From Trachelipus rathkii (taxonomy: Eukaryota > Arthropoda > Malacostraca > Isopoda > Trachelipodidae): a stretch of DNA of 15,000 nucleotides. A program made the translations under genes and the position numbers. The stretch covers positions 1 to 15,000 of the forward strand of contig JABUQX010053399.1 of assembly GCA_015478945.1 (NCBI GenBank), written 5' to 3'. The notes beneath the pieces were generated by a model. It had not been told where the DNA came from and did not search any database. It was given only the letters and a program-made list of their open reading frames with translations. Shown piece after piece: positions 1-7,898 of the stretch (position 1 is its first letter; the number at the start of each line of letters is the position of its first letter).

Positions 1-169
1 GGAGATCTTACATTTTACCTTATACACCAATGCGGCGGACGACAAACGGACAATTCACACTATGACATTCATTTCCCCAGACCTTACATTTACAACTCAC
101 ACACAGTCACACAAACAGATTTACAATTACACCTCAACACAGATTTACTTACAACACGCAGATTTACCT

Positions 170-290
170 ACACTCACACACACAAGATTTACTTACACCC
201 ACACACCAACACACACACACACATCACACACACACACACACACACAACACACCACACACACACACGCCCACTCACTTACACACATCACAT
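170..290. repeat. (CA)n-rich microsatellite in the left arm
   Basis: Imperfect CA/ACAC runs interrupted by ACAC-ATC and ACACC variants, followed by CACTCACTTACACACATCACATATAAAG. The open frame through it encodes only Thr-His repeats and is not a gene. The counterpart in the right arm is the GT tract at about 3830-3900. Confidence 0.9.
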
Positions 291-934
291 ATAAAGAATA
301 AATTATTGTCCCATATTATGTTATTTAAAAACGTACATTTATTTTACTCATCCAAATATAACGAACATTATTTCATAGAGTCTCGAGACATCTATAATCA
401 ATTGATCAATCATCACCTTTGAACAAAGAATTTATTATTAACTTTTAATACTTTTTGTTTATAAATTTTATAACTATCAGGTTTTAAAATAACTTTTACT
501 AAAATTTTATGAATATTTTATTAAAAACTATATTTTACGAACCTTAAAGCAATAAATCAGTAAATCATTAAAAGGTCAGGCCCCTAGCACCCCTCTACAC
601 CAAGCTATGCGACGCGTTTTGATCTATTGACTTACTGCTTTACATCATGAGAGCTTATAAATAAGTATAAAAGAACAAATATAAGTTCTTCTCTGCTAAC
701 ATAAAATGTATTTTATTAAAATCTTTTCCAAGTTCTTATTTAAAAAATTTAAACAATTATTCACTTTACATTTATATTATTCATTAAATGTTAACTAAAA
801 ATATTTTATCAAAGTTTTTTTAATAATTCGGGTTTTCTTTATTTATCTATGTACATTGACAATCCCATCACGAGAAAACACAACAAACCGCACTCCTTAC
901 AGATACGAAACTTGACCTCCCCCCTATGTCCCCT

Positions 935-1132
935 CTGTAAAATGTGTTGTAAGGATAATCCTTTTTGGTATCCCCCGGGGCGACGATTTAGGCCTAATTC
1001 CAGGTCAAAATTTATTTCAAACTGACCTTTTTCTGTAAAATGTGGGGCAATAACTACGTTAGGCCTAAATTTAGGATAAGCCTTTTTGTAGACGGGCTAA
1101 TTTAATCCTAATACTAGGTCAAAAGGTAATTC
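935..1132 (+). repeat. Diverged two-copy tandem repeat inside the left arm
   Basis: Two related blocks both start with CTGTAAAATGTG, at 935 and 1033, 98 bases apart. Each contains an AGGATAA..CCTTTTTG core, an AGGCCTAA motif and an AGGTCAAAA end, but the second has extra sequence between them. The same pair appears inverted in the right arm at about 3005-3195. The duplication therefore predates the arm duplication. Confidence 0.55.
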
Positions 1133-1432
1133 CAGTATAGACAAAGAATCATTGTTATTATTATTTTTATAAAATAATATTTCAAACTGAAACATGCTGG
1201 ATTCGGTAAGATCCTTTAAGCATGTAGAGGAATGTTTTCCTTACTTGTGAATTGGTCGGAGTAGTTTTCCCCTAGTTCATAAGCTAACCACCAGGGCTCA
1301 GCATGACCCACCCGCAAAGGCAGCCAACCCCGCACCCGCTGGTGCGGTCCCGTCGCATCCCCGTCCGTGCGTGCGACCTGCAGGCGCAATAATTTCCGCG
1401 TCCGCCGCCCGGCCGCGTTGCGCCCGCAGGCG

Positions 1433-1471
1433 CTTATTATTTAGAACACACATACACCACACACACACACG

Positions 1472-1502
<31 letters not shown>

Positions 1503-2065
1503 TCACACACACACACTCACTTACACATATAACGTATAATTTATTAAAAATTTTTTTTTATTTAATTATTATACTTAGTGTTATATTAACTTCATGCCTA
1601 TTGTTATTATTATTTTAGAACACACAATACACACACACACACACGCACACACAATACACACACACACACACACCACAGCAGCAGTCACTTACACATATAA
1701 AGTATAATTTATTAAACACATTTTATTTTTATTTTATTATTATACTTAGTGTTATTTAACTCCAAGGGCGTCGTCATCATTATTTAGAATACACATACAC
1801 ACACACACACTACGCACACGCACACACACATACACAACACATCACACACAACACCCACCACACACACCCACACCGACACACACGCACAACTCACTTACAC
1901 ATATAACGTATAATTTATTAAAACATTTTATTTTATTATTATAACTTAAGTGTTATTTACTTCATGCCTATTGTATTATTATTTAGAACACACACACCAC
2001 ACACATACACACACAACACACAACACCACAACACATTACACACTTACACTTACGCACCCACCCAC
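1433..2065 (+). repeat. CA-rich satellite units of about 170-200 bp
   Basis: Four units begin with TTAGAACACACA-like sequence near 1441, 1615, 1784 and 1982, giving spacings of 174, 169 and 198 bases. Each unit runs from a CA block through CACTTACACATATAACGTA and TAATTTATTAAA, then a T/A-rich stretch with TTATACTTAGTGTTAT, TTCATGCCTATTGT and TTATTATTTAGAAC. The variation lies mostly in the CA block. A similar unit end occurs in the left arm at 275-305. An inverted unit end lies at about 4171-4230. Confidence 0.8.
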
Positions 2066-2312
2066 TCGATATTTTGATGCCTCACTTTGATGCGTCAGCT
2101 TTTGAATGCCTCAACTTTGATGCCATCAGTTTTGATGCTCAACTTTGATGTCCCCGCTTTGATCGCTCAACTTTGATGCCTCAGCTTTTGTTGCCTCAGC
2201 TTTGGATTCTTAACTTTAATAACTAAGCTTTTGGTAACCTCAGCTTTTGGTGGTTCATATTTGATGGACTCATCCTTTGATGGCGTCAATCTTCGATACC
2301 CTCTATTTGTTT
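2066..2312 (+). repeat. Degenerate minisatellite, unit about 14-17 bp (CTTTGATGCCTCAA)
   Basis: About fifteen imperfect copies of a CTTTGATGCCTCAA-like unit lie head to tail. Examples include CACTTTGATGCGTCAGC, CAACTTTGATGCCATCAG and CAGCTTTTGTTGCCTCAG. Units drift strongly toward the 3' end, where they read TTTGATGGACTCATC and TTTGATGGCGTCAATC. No frame is kept open, so this is a non-coding array. Confidence 0.8.
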
Positions 2313-2472
2313 TTAATAATTTTTTTTATCTTACCTTAAAATAGAATATTCTTTTTTATTATTCTTTCAATATCCTTTTTTATTTGGGTTGCCATTTATT
2401 AATTTAAAACGTAACATGACTGTAAAGTCATAGAATGTGTAATGTATAAAGGTAATAAAGATAAAAAACTGT
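2313..2472. other. AT-rich spacer with no recognised feature
   Basis: T-rich then A-rich sequence between the minisatellite and the tRNA-like segment. I see no repeats of note, no coding frame and no element ends. Confidence 0.5.
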
Positions 2473-2582
2473 AGGTGTCCTCATAGCGCAGTGTATTAAG
2501 CGCATGTACTTCAGGTGTTATTGTATGATGAAGGTATGAAACCTTAACATACAGAGGTTCACGTTACCAATAGGGATGGGGA
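2473..2582 (+). ncRNA. tRNA-like segment, possibly a SINE head
   Basis: TAGCGCAGTGTATTAAGCGC at 2484-2503 fits a pol III A box with a D arm (GCGC stem, ten-base loop, GCGC). A B-box-like GGTTCACGTTACC lies at 2566-2578. The distance between boxes is longer than in most tRNAs, and I cannot build a good anticodon or acceptor stem. It is therefore a diverged tRNA-derived sequence rather than a working tRNA. It lies inside the spacer of the giant inverted repeat, just before the right arm. Confidence 0.3.
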
Positions 2583-2688
2583 GTTCTCTGGTAATTAGTA
2601 CTTAAAGGACCGGAAACCCGGGTTACTCCGGTTGACATACGCTCACATCCACGTTCGGGCTATGAAGATACCTTTTATTTCGGGCTGC

Positions 2689-2699
2689 GGATTCGAACC
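2689..2699 (-). promoter_or_regulatory. Perfect pol III B-box match, GGTTCGAATCC
   Basis: On the minus strand the sequence reads exactly GGTTCGAATCC, the consensus B box of tRNA genes and tRNA-derived SINEs. The five bases on each side can almost form a T stem. No convincing A box lies 30-60 bases upstream on that strand, where the sequence is GC-rich arm. It may be a SINE remnant or chance. Confidence 0.3.
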
Positions 2700-2703
2700 A
2701 CCG

Positions 2704-3850
2704 GTTCAGACGGGCGGGAACGCGGAAATATTGCGCCTGCGGGCGCACGCGGCGGGCGGGGACGCGGCGGGCGGGGACGCGGCGGGACGCCCCAGCGGGT
2801 GCGGGGTTGGCTGCCTTTGCGGGTGGGGCTCATGCTGAGCCCTGGGGGTTAGCTTATGAACTAGGGGGAAAACTACTCCGACCAATCACAAGTAAGGAAA
2901 ACATTTCCTTCTTACCTGCTTAAAGGATCTTACCGATCCAGCATGTTTCAGTTTGAAATATATTTATAAAAATAATAATAACAATGATTCTTGTCTATAC
3001 GGGAATTACCTTTTGACCTGGTATTAGGATTAAATTAGCCCGTCTACAAAAAGGCTTATCCTAAATTTAGGCCTAATGTAGTTATTGCACCACATTTTAC
3101 AGAAAAAGGTCAGTTTGAAATATATTTTGACCTGGAATTAGGCTTAAATCGCCCGGGATACAAAAAGGATTATCCTACAACACATTTTACAGAGAGAGGT
3201 CAGTTTCGTATCTGTAAGGAGTGCGGGTTGTTGTGTTTTCTCGTGATGGATTGTCAATGTACATAGATAATAATAAAGAAAACCCGAATTATTTAAAAAA
3301 CTTTGAAATATTTTTAGTTAACATCGAGTGAATAATATAAATGTAAGTGAATAATTGTTATTTTTAAATTAAAACTTAGAATGATTTTAATAAAATACAT
3401 GTTATGTTAGCAGAGAAGAACTTATTTTGTTATTTTTATACTTATTACATGGCTAAAGATGAAATGTAAAGCAGTAAGTCAATAGATCAAAACGTGGCAT
3501 AGCTTGGGTGTAGAGGGGTGCTAGGGGCTGACCTTACTGATTTACTGATTTATTGCTTTTAAGGTACGTAAAATATATGTTTTTAATAAAATTTCATAAA
3601 ATTTTAGTAAAAGTTATTTTAAAACTTGATAGTTATAAAATTTATAAACAAAAAGTATTAACAGTTATTAATAAATTCTTTGTTCAAAGGTAATGATTGA
3701 TTTATAATAGAAGTTTTAAGAAACTTTGAAAATAATTTCAGTTATATTTTGAATGAGTAAAATAAATGTACGTGTTTAATTAAAAACATAAAATGTTTTA
3801 ATAATTTTATGTAATGTTTATAAGTGAGTGTTGCGTGGTGTGTGGGCGTG

Positions 3851-3894
<44 letters not shown>

Positions 3895-4075
3895 TGTTGT
3901 AAGTAAATCTGGTGTGGTGGAGTGTAGGCGAAAGTAAGATCTGCGTGTGTATATATTTCTGTAATGAGAGTGTAAGCGATAAATCTGTGACTGTGTGTGA
4001 AGTGTGTAAATGTCACGAGTGTATATATATTGTAAAGTGTCATAGTGAATGTTGTGTGTGGCCGCATGTGTATAA
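2704..4075 (-). repeat. Right arm of the giant inverted repeat
   Basis: This is the reverse-complement partner of the left arm. It carries the GC-rich block (2704-2840), CTTACCGATCCAGCATG (about 2929), the two AGGTCAGTTT-bounded blocks (3005-3215), GGTGTAGAGGGGTGCTAGG (about 3508) and finally the GT tract that mirrors the CA start of the left arm. Collinearity is kept throughout, with scattered substitutions and short indels. The outer boundary is blurred by GT-rich satellite, so the end given is approximate. Confidence 0.85.
2748..2790 (+). repeat. GC-rich 15-bp tandem repeat with G-quadruplex potential
   Basis: The unit CGGCGGGCGGGGACG is repeated about two and a half times. Five G runs of three or four (2754-2756, 2758-2761, 2769-2771, 2773-2776, 2784-2786) are separated by loops of 1, 7, 1 and 7 bases, which meets the usual G3 with 1-7 loop rule. 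The left arm lacks this amplification. Confidence 0.7.
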
Positions 4076-4175
4076 GTGTAAATGTAAGTGTCTATGGGTA
4101 AATGTAAGTGACATAGTGAATGTGTGTGTGTGTATATAGTGTCATAGTGAATGTGTGTATAAGTTTCATAGTGTA
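3835..4175. repeat. GT-rich tract and GTGTCATAGTGAATGTG satellite
   Basis: A (GT)n run of about 45 bases is followed by irregular units containing TCATAGTGAATGTGTG, ATAAGTGTAAATGTAAGTG and CTATGGGTAAATG. Near-identical units return at 4735-5020. Open frames here are low-complexity and not coding. Confidence 0.85.
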
Positions 4176-4225
4176 TGGGTGTTCTAAATAATAATAACAC
4201 TAGGCCATGAAGTAAATAACACTAA

Positions 4226-4230
<5 letters not shown>
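4171..4230 (-). repeat. Inverted end of the spacer satellite unit
   Basis: GTTCTAAATAATAATAACA, then GGCCATGAAGTAAATAACAC, is the reverse complement of the non-CA part of the satellite units in the spacer (for example 1940-1990). A piece of that satellite therefore exists in the opposite orientation outside the right arm. Confidence 0.75.
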
Positions 4231-4265
<35 letters not shown>

Positions 4266-4335
4266 AATAAAAATAATAAAAAAAAAAATAAATAATAAAA
4301 TAAATAAAAAGTATTAAAACAAAATAAAAACAATA
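4229..4335. repeat. Poly-A tract and A-rich low-complexity run
   Basis: About 35 uninterrupted A are followed by AAATAAATAA-type sequence. The minus-strand frame through it codes only Phe/Leu runs and is not a gene. It could be the A tail of a retroelement, but no element body is visible on either side. Confidence 0.9.
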
Positions 4336-4349
4336 ATGTTAATATATAT

Positions 4350-4441
4350 GAGTTAAAGCAGTAAAGCATATAGTTAAAGCAGTAAAACAGAGTTAAAGCA
4401 GTAAAAACATGAGGAGTTTAAGCAGTAAAACAGTAAAACAA
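4350..4441 (+). repeat. Short tandem repeat of AGTTAAAGCAGTAAA
   Basis: Four imperfect copies of a 20-25 bp unit with the core GTTAAAGCAGTAAA are followed by half copies (CAGTAAAACAGTAAAACA). The core TAAAGCAGTAAA, or its complement TTTACTGCTTTA, also occurs in both arms of the giant inverted repeat and at about 4490, so the array seems amplified from arm sequence. Confidence 0.75.
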
Positions 4442-4449
4442 GAGCAATA

Positions 4450-4715
4450 CAAATCCCCTAGGTGTTAGGTAACACCTTATTGATTACTGATTTACTGCTT
4501 TAAGGTCTGTAAAGTATATGTTTTTAATAAAATTTCGTACAATTGTAGTAAATTCTTACCATGCAATTTTTAAAATTATAAATTAAAAGTACTAAGTAAA
4601 TATAAAAGATGTCTGTAATGAGTTACAGTTTTAGGTTCGCGAGAATGTTTTTATAAAAATGTTTAAGTGCCTAAAATTAGGATGGGCTAAAATTGGACCC
4701 ATGGAAGACCAAAGG
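4450..4715 (+). repeat. Third, diverged partial copy of the right-arm sequence
   Basis: GATTACTGATTTACTGCTTT, then AAGGTCTGTAAAGTATATG and TTTTTAATAAAATTTCGTAC, aligns with the right arm at about 3530-3600 in the same orientation. Further on, GTGCCTAAAATTAGGATGGG and GCTAAAATTGGACC resemble the AGGCCTAA/TTAGGATAAGCC/GGGCTAATTTAATCC core. The order of blocks is not the same as in the arms, so it is a rearranged or deleted copy. Confidence 0.6.
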
Positions 4716-4734
4716 GTTGGTCCGTGTGTTTTAC

Positions 4735-5024
4735 GTGTGTATAAGTGATAAATGTAAGGTAAGTGTCTTGGTGAGTGTAAGTGTCAATAGTGAATGTGTG
4801 TATAAGTGTAGTGTGTGTGTGTAATGTTTGTGTGTTGTGTGTGTGTGTGTGTGTTTTGTGACCGCTTGGTGTATAAGTGTAAAATGTAAGTGTCTATGGG
4901 TAAATGAAAGTGTCATAGTGAATGTGTGTATAAGGGTAATAGTGAATGTGTGTATAAGTTTAAGTGTGTGTATAAGTGTCATAGTGAATGTGTGTGGGTG
5001 TGTGGTGTGTGTGTGTGTGTGTGT
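4735..5024. repeat. GT-rich satellite, second block
   Basis: Repeated GTGTCATAGTGAATGTGTG and TATAAGTGTAAAATGTAAG units with (GT)n runs, like those at 3835-4175. CCGCTTGGTGTATAAGTG at about 4862 is also close to the complement of bases 15-40. This ties the block to the outer edge of the left arm. Confidence 0.8.
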
Positions 5025-5145
5025 CCAACGGATGGAAATAAAGTTAGGATAGATCCATACAGGTCAGGTACCTACATGACCTCATGTTAGCACAGATACC
5101 TACCAAAGGCTAGGCATCAGTTACCTGGATGAGCTCAAGGCGGGG
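5025..5145. other. Unique-looking segment, no feature recognised
   Basis: Mixed-composition sequence with several TACCT/AGGTA motifs just before the TTAGG-like array. No coding frame is visible. Confidence 0.4.
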
Positions 5146-5330
5146 TGGAGGCTAGGTGCAGGTGTAGGCTAGGTGTAGGTGTACGCTAAGGTTAGGTTTA
5201 GGTTTAGGTAGGTTTGGTTTAGGTTAGGTTAGGTAGGTTTAGGTTATGTTAGGGTAGGTCAGGTTAGGTGCAGGTTTAGGCTAGGTGTAGGCTGGGTATA
5301 GGGTATCAGGCAGGTCAAGGCCGAAATATA
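5146..5330 (+). repeat. Degenerate TTAGG-type (telomere-like) array
   Basis: Dense TTAGG, TTTAGG, GTAGG and GCTAGG words, for example GGTTAGGTTTAGGTTTAGG and GGTTTAGGTTAGGTTAGG. TTAGG is the usual telomere repeat of arthropods. This copy is irregular and internal, so it is an interstitial telomere-like or derived minisatellite, not a chromosome end. Confidence 0.65.
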
Positions 5331-5347
5331 ATGGTCAAACAAGGTTA

Positions 5348-5353
5348 ATATAT

Positions 5354-5405
<52 letters not shown>

Positions 5406-5421
5406 AATATATTATATATAT

Positions 5422-5452
<31 letters not shown>

Positions 5453-5460
5453 ATATATAT
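5348..5460. repeat. (AT)n microsatellite
   Basis: Pure and slightly interrupted AT dinucleotides, self-complementary. They run directly into the (CT)n tract. Confidence 0.95.
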
Positions 5461-5461
5461 A

Positions 5462-5463
<2 letters not shown>

Positions 5464-5557
<94 letters not shown>

Positions 5558-5574
5558 TCTCTCTCTCTCTCTCG
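5464..5574. repeat. (CT)n microsatellite
   Basis: More than 100 bases of CT with occasional TTCT slips. It is a polypurine/polypyrimidine tract able to form triplex DNA in principle. Confidence 0.95.
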
Positions 5575-5984
5575 CTTAGTAAGATGCGCAATGTTTGGAT
5601 CGTAAAAAAGCCACGTGTTATCGCTGGACGAAACCTAATACCAAAAAAAAAAATAAATAACTAAATAATTCAAAAATAATTAAATAATTAAAAATAATAA
5701 AAATAATTAAAATAAAAATGAATAAAATAATTCAAATAAAATGAATAAAATTTTCGAAGTCAAAGAGAATAAACAATAATAGCACGGTCTTCCACGTGCT
5801 TTTTACGGTTCGAATGACCCCCCTACTAGGCCCATTCATTCCGGACAATACTTCAAATAAAAATAATTAAAATAATTAAAATTCAATTAAAAATGATTCA
5901 AATAAAAAAAAAAATTTCAGTGTCTCAAACACGTCTAAAGTGTAAATGCTTCGAAATGTTCCGCAAACGAAACTGTCTCTTCCT
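5575..5984. other. A-rich spacer with two short unique islands
   Basis: AAAATAATTAAA-type low-complexity sequence (5640-5770, 5850-5925) surrounds two higher-GC islands: 5575-5640 with GCCACGTGTTATCGCTGG, and 5780-5850 with GTCTTCCACGTGCTTTTTAC. Both islands contain CACGTG, but I find no coding frame and no clear element ends. Confidence 0.5.
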
Positions 5985-6237
<253 letters not shown>

Positions 6238-6458
6238 GGGAAGCCGCGGACTTGCTTTTATAAACCTGGAAATTAAATTTATATTCTACTAAGTCGTACC
6301 GCTGGAGGTGTGGTTAAAAGGTCCGCGGTTTGCCTCGGTAGTGAGAGGTCGAGTTCTATTTTGATTTATGACCGATGGGGAACTCGAATATATAAAGACG
6401 GTGAGGCTTGAGGTGGTAAGGAAGTTTAAGCACAGATGGAAGGATGGTGAAAAATCGT
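6238..6458. other. Unidentified unique segment, weakly tRNA/SINE-like
   Basis: This island of ordinary composition sits between two microsatellites. TTTGCCTCGGTAGTGAGAGG with GGTCGAGTTC has the flavour of pol III promoter boxes, and CGAGTTC (about 6350) pairs with GAACTCG (about 6380). The box spacing is wrong for a tRNA, so a SINE fragment is only a guess. No coding frame is visible. Confidence 0.35.
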
Positions 6459-6503
6459 AGTATATTTATTATATTAACATATATAAAATATATATATATT
6501 TAA

Positions 6504-6560
<57 letters not shown>
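6459..6560. repeat. (AT)n microsatellite
   Basis: AT dinucleotide tract with a few interruptions, ending abruptly at GGGGAAAACTG. Confidence 0.95.
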
Positions 6561-6563
<3 letters not shown>

Positions 6564-6712
6564 GAAAACTGAAAAGTGCAAATAAGTGCGTTCTTCGGGA
6601 ATCAATAAAATATTTGGTATAAGTTTTAATAAAAAACGAAGTGTTTTCGTAAAATATAATACTTGCCTTGAACTCTCGTTGTTTCAAGTTAAAATAATAA
6701 TAATTACAACGT

Positions 6713-6868
6713 ATGAAAGTACACCTTAGCTATTGGCCTTTCTACTTAGCGGTTCTTTGTGCGTGGTTCTTTGCTACGAATGCGACGGACTCCGCGGAAT
6801 TTGTTAAAAAACGCGACGATGGCGAAGACGATGAATTTGCGATTCATCCCGACGAAAACGACGATTGA
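6713..6868 (+). CDS. Small ORF: putative secreted acidic peptide (hypothetical)
   Basis: A 51-codon frame from ATG to TGA. Residues 1-25 look like a signal peptide: MKVHLSYW, then a hydrophobic stretch PFYLAVLCAWFFA, then TNATDSA where a signal peptidase could cut. Next comes a basic KKR triplet (33-35), a typical prohormone cleavage site, and then a very acidic tail (DDGEDDEF, HPDENDD). The frame is richer in GC and CpG than the sequence around it. There is no clear Kozak context, splice site or polyadenylation signal, and A-runs follow 30 bases after the stop. I do not recognise the product. It could be a small secreted peptide, the first exon of a larger gene, a retrocopy, or chance. Confidence 0.35.
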   Translation: MKVHLSYWPFYLAVLCAWFFATNATDSAEFVKKRDDGEDDEFAIHPDENDD

Positions 6869-7127
6869 AAATTATGACGAAGATTAAAAAAACGCTTTAA
6901 AAAAAAAAAAGGCGGACGCAATGAAAAAACAACAAGGTTGACACCATTAAAAAAAAAAAAAAGGCCATGAAAGAACATGAACAAAATAAACTACACAAAC
7001 TTTACATGCAATTATTCTGAAAAAAAAAAAAAAAAGAGTTTCTTCTCAAAAAATTAGGGTTTCTCAAAAAAATAGGGTTCTCAAAAAAGGTCATGGAAAC
7101 AAAAAGTTCGGTAAAAAATCTTCAAGA
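6869..7127. repeat. A-run-rich segment with a TCTCAAAAAATTAGGGTT repeat
   Basis: Three A homopolymers (6899-6910, 6949-6962, 7020-7035) are followed by three copies of TTCTCAAAAAAxTAGGGTT at about 7043-7090. No coding frame is visible. Confidence 0.6.
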
Positions 7128-7388
7128 TTGGTAAAAAGGGTCTGCCATACAAAAGGTCAAGGAACAGGTAAAAATTTGGGCTTCCAAAAAAGAGGTCAAG
7201 GTCAGGTAAAATACCGTTGGTCAAATCAAAATGACCAGCGGTCAGTCAAGGTCAAAAAGGGGGCGGAGCTACGGTGTCCCAAAATGGCTCTAATAACTAA
7301 CTGTTTCAAATTAATCTAGTAACTTTAAAAAATTTCCTCTGGCTGCAAGCTGAAAGAAGTTGAAAAAATTGAATATACTTAAACTTAG
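7128..7388. other. Segment rich in AGGTCA half-sites, no gene recognised
   Basis: GGTCA occurs repeatedly, including two exact TCAAGGTCA words at 7196-7204 and 7246-7254, which match the extended half-site of FTZ-F1/ERR-type nuclear receptors. The open frame across it has no recognisable motif and I do not call it a gene. Whether the sites mean anything cannot be judged from sequence alone. Confidence 0.35.
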
Positions 7389-7569
7389 AAGCTTAAATTA
7401 GAAGAGGCCATCGATAAGTATCCAGCATTGTACAAGAAAGCTGTGCAATTGGCTATTACTGATTCTAACTATCCTCCAAAGCCAAAGTTAGCGTTGAAAG
7501 GAAAAACGGCTTTTTTCTGCTCATTGGGATGATGAAAACAGACAAGACAGAAAATATGACCGAAAATAA
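7389..7569 (+). pseudogene. Unidentified coding-like fragment with one frameshift
   Basis: Frame 1 (7389-7532) begins KLKLEEAIDKYPALYKKAVQ and continues through a proline/lysine-rich patch (YPPKPKLALKGKT). At a run of six T (7511-7516), shifting one base gives SAHWDDENRQDRKYDRK and then a TAA at 7567. The two parts read as one natural-looking charged C-terminus, with an amphipathic helix then a basic/acidic tail. It has no start codon: an in-frame TAG lies just upstream. I do not recognise the family. It may be a retropseudogene, a last exon or a transposon fragment. Confidence 0.4.
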
Positions 7570-7660
7570 CTTTTAGATTGCTATTCTATTATTTAATTTA
7601 AAAATATTCATTCATTGAGTGATGACACTAGAAATATATATTCATGTTAGCAGTTTATTC
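7570..7660. other. Short AT-rich flank, nothing recognised
   Basis: Sequence between the coding-like fragment and the long (AT)n tract. No element end is visible. Confidence 0.4.
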
Positions 7661-7757
7661 ATATATATATATATTATATATATTATATATATAAATATAT
7701 ATTATATATATATATTATAATATATATATATATGTATAATATATTATATATATATAT

Positions 7758-7807
<50 letters not shown>

Positions 7808-7839
7808 TATATATATATATATATATAATATATATTATT

Positions 7840-7896
<57 letters not shown>
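7661..7896. repeat. (AT)n microsatellite, about 235 bp
   Basis: Long AT tract with TATTATA interruptions, ending within the first codons of the mariner homology. Confidence 0.95.

Positions 7897-7898
<2 letters not shown>

Larger units (their letters stand above)
1..1412 (+). repeat. Left arm of a giant inverted repeat
   Basis: This stretch matches the reverse complement of about 2704-4075 over almost its whole length. Matching blocks include the GC-rich block with CCCACCCGCAAAGGCAGCC (from about 1308), the block around AACATGCTGGAT (about 1190), the paired AGGCCTAA segments (about 990-1070), CCTAGCACCCCTCTACACC (about 583) and the CA-rich start. The arms differ by many substitutions and small indels, so they are old rather than a simple assembly mirror. 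The outermost 1-60 bases still resemble the complement of sequence near 4050-4100, and of 4860-4900, so the arm probably begins before the window. No reading frame in it looks coding. It could be the long terminal inverted repeat of a foldback-type DNA transposon, or an inverted segmental duplication. Confidence 0.85.

Noticed and set aside
1298..1516. Minus-strand frame joining GC-rich arm and CA repeat
   Set aside because: Its sense changes from Ala/Gly/Arg-rich to Cys-Val repeat at the arm border. The matching frame in the right arm (2632-2838) is not conserved as protein.
2066..2312. Possible CRISPR-like array because of regular short repeats
   Set aside because: The repeats are directly adjacent, degenerate and without unique spacers, and the DNA is clearly eukaryotic.
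4229..4263. Poly-A as the tail of a retroposed gene or SINE
   Set aside because: The sequence on either side is satellite, and no element body or target duplication can be seen.
3742..4369. Several His/Thr-, Cys/Val- and Phe-rich open frames on both strands
   Set aside because: They are translations of CA/GT satellite and poly-A/T and have no natural composition.
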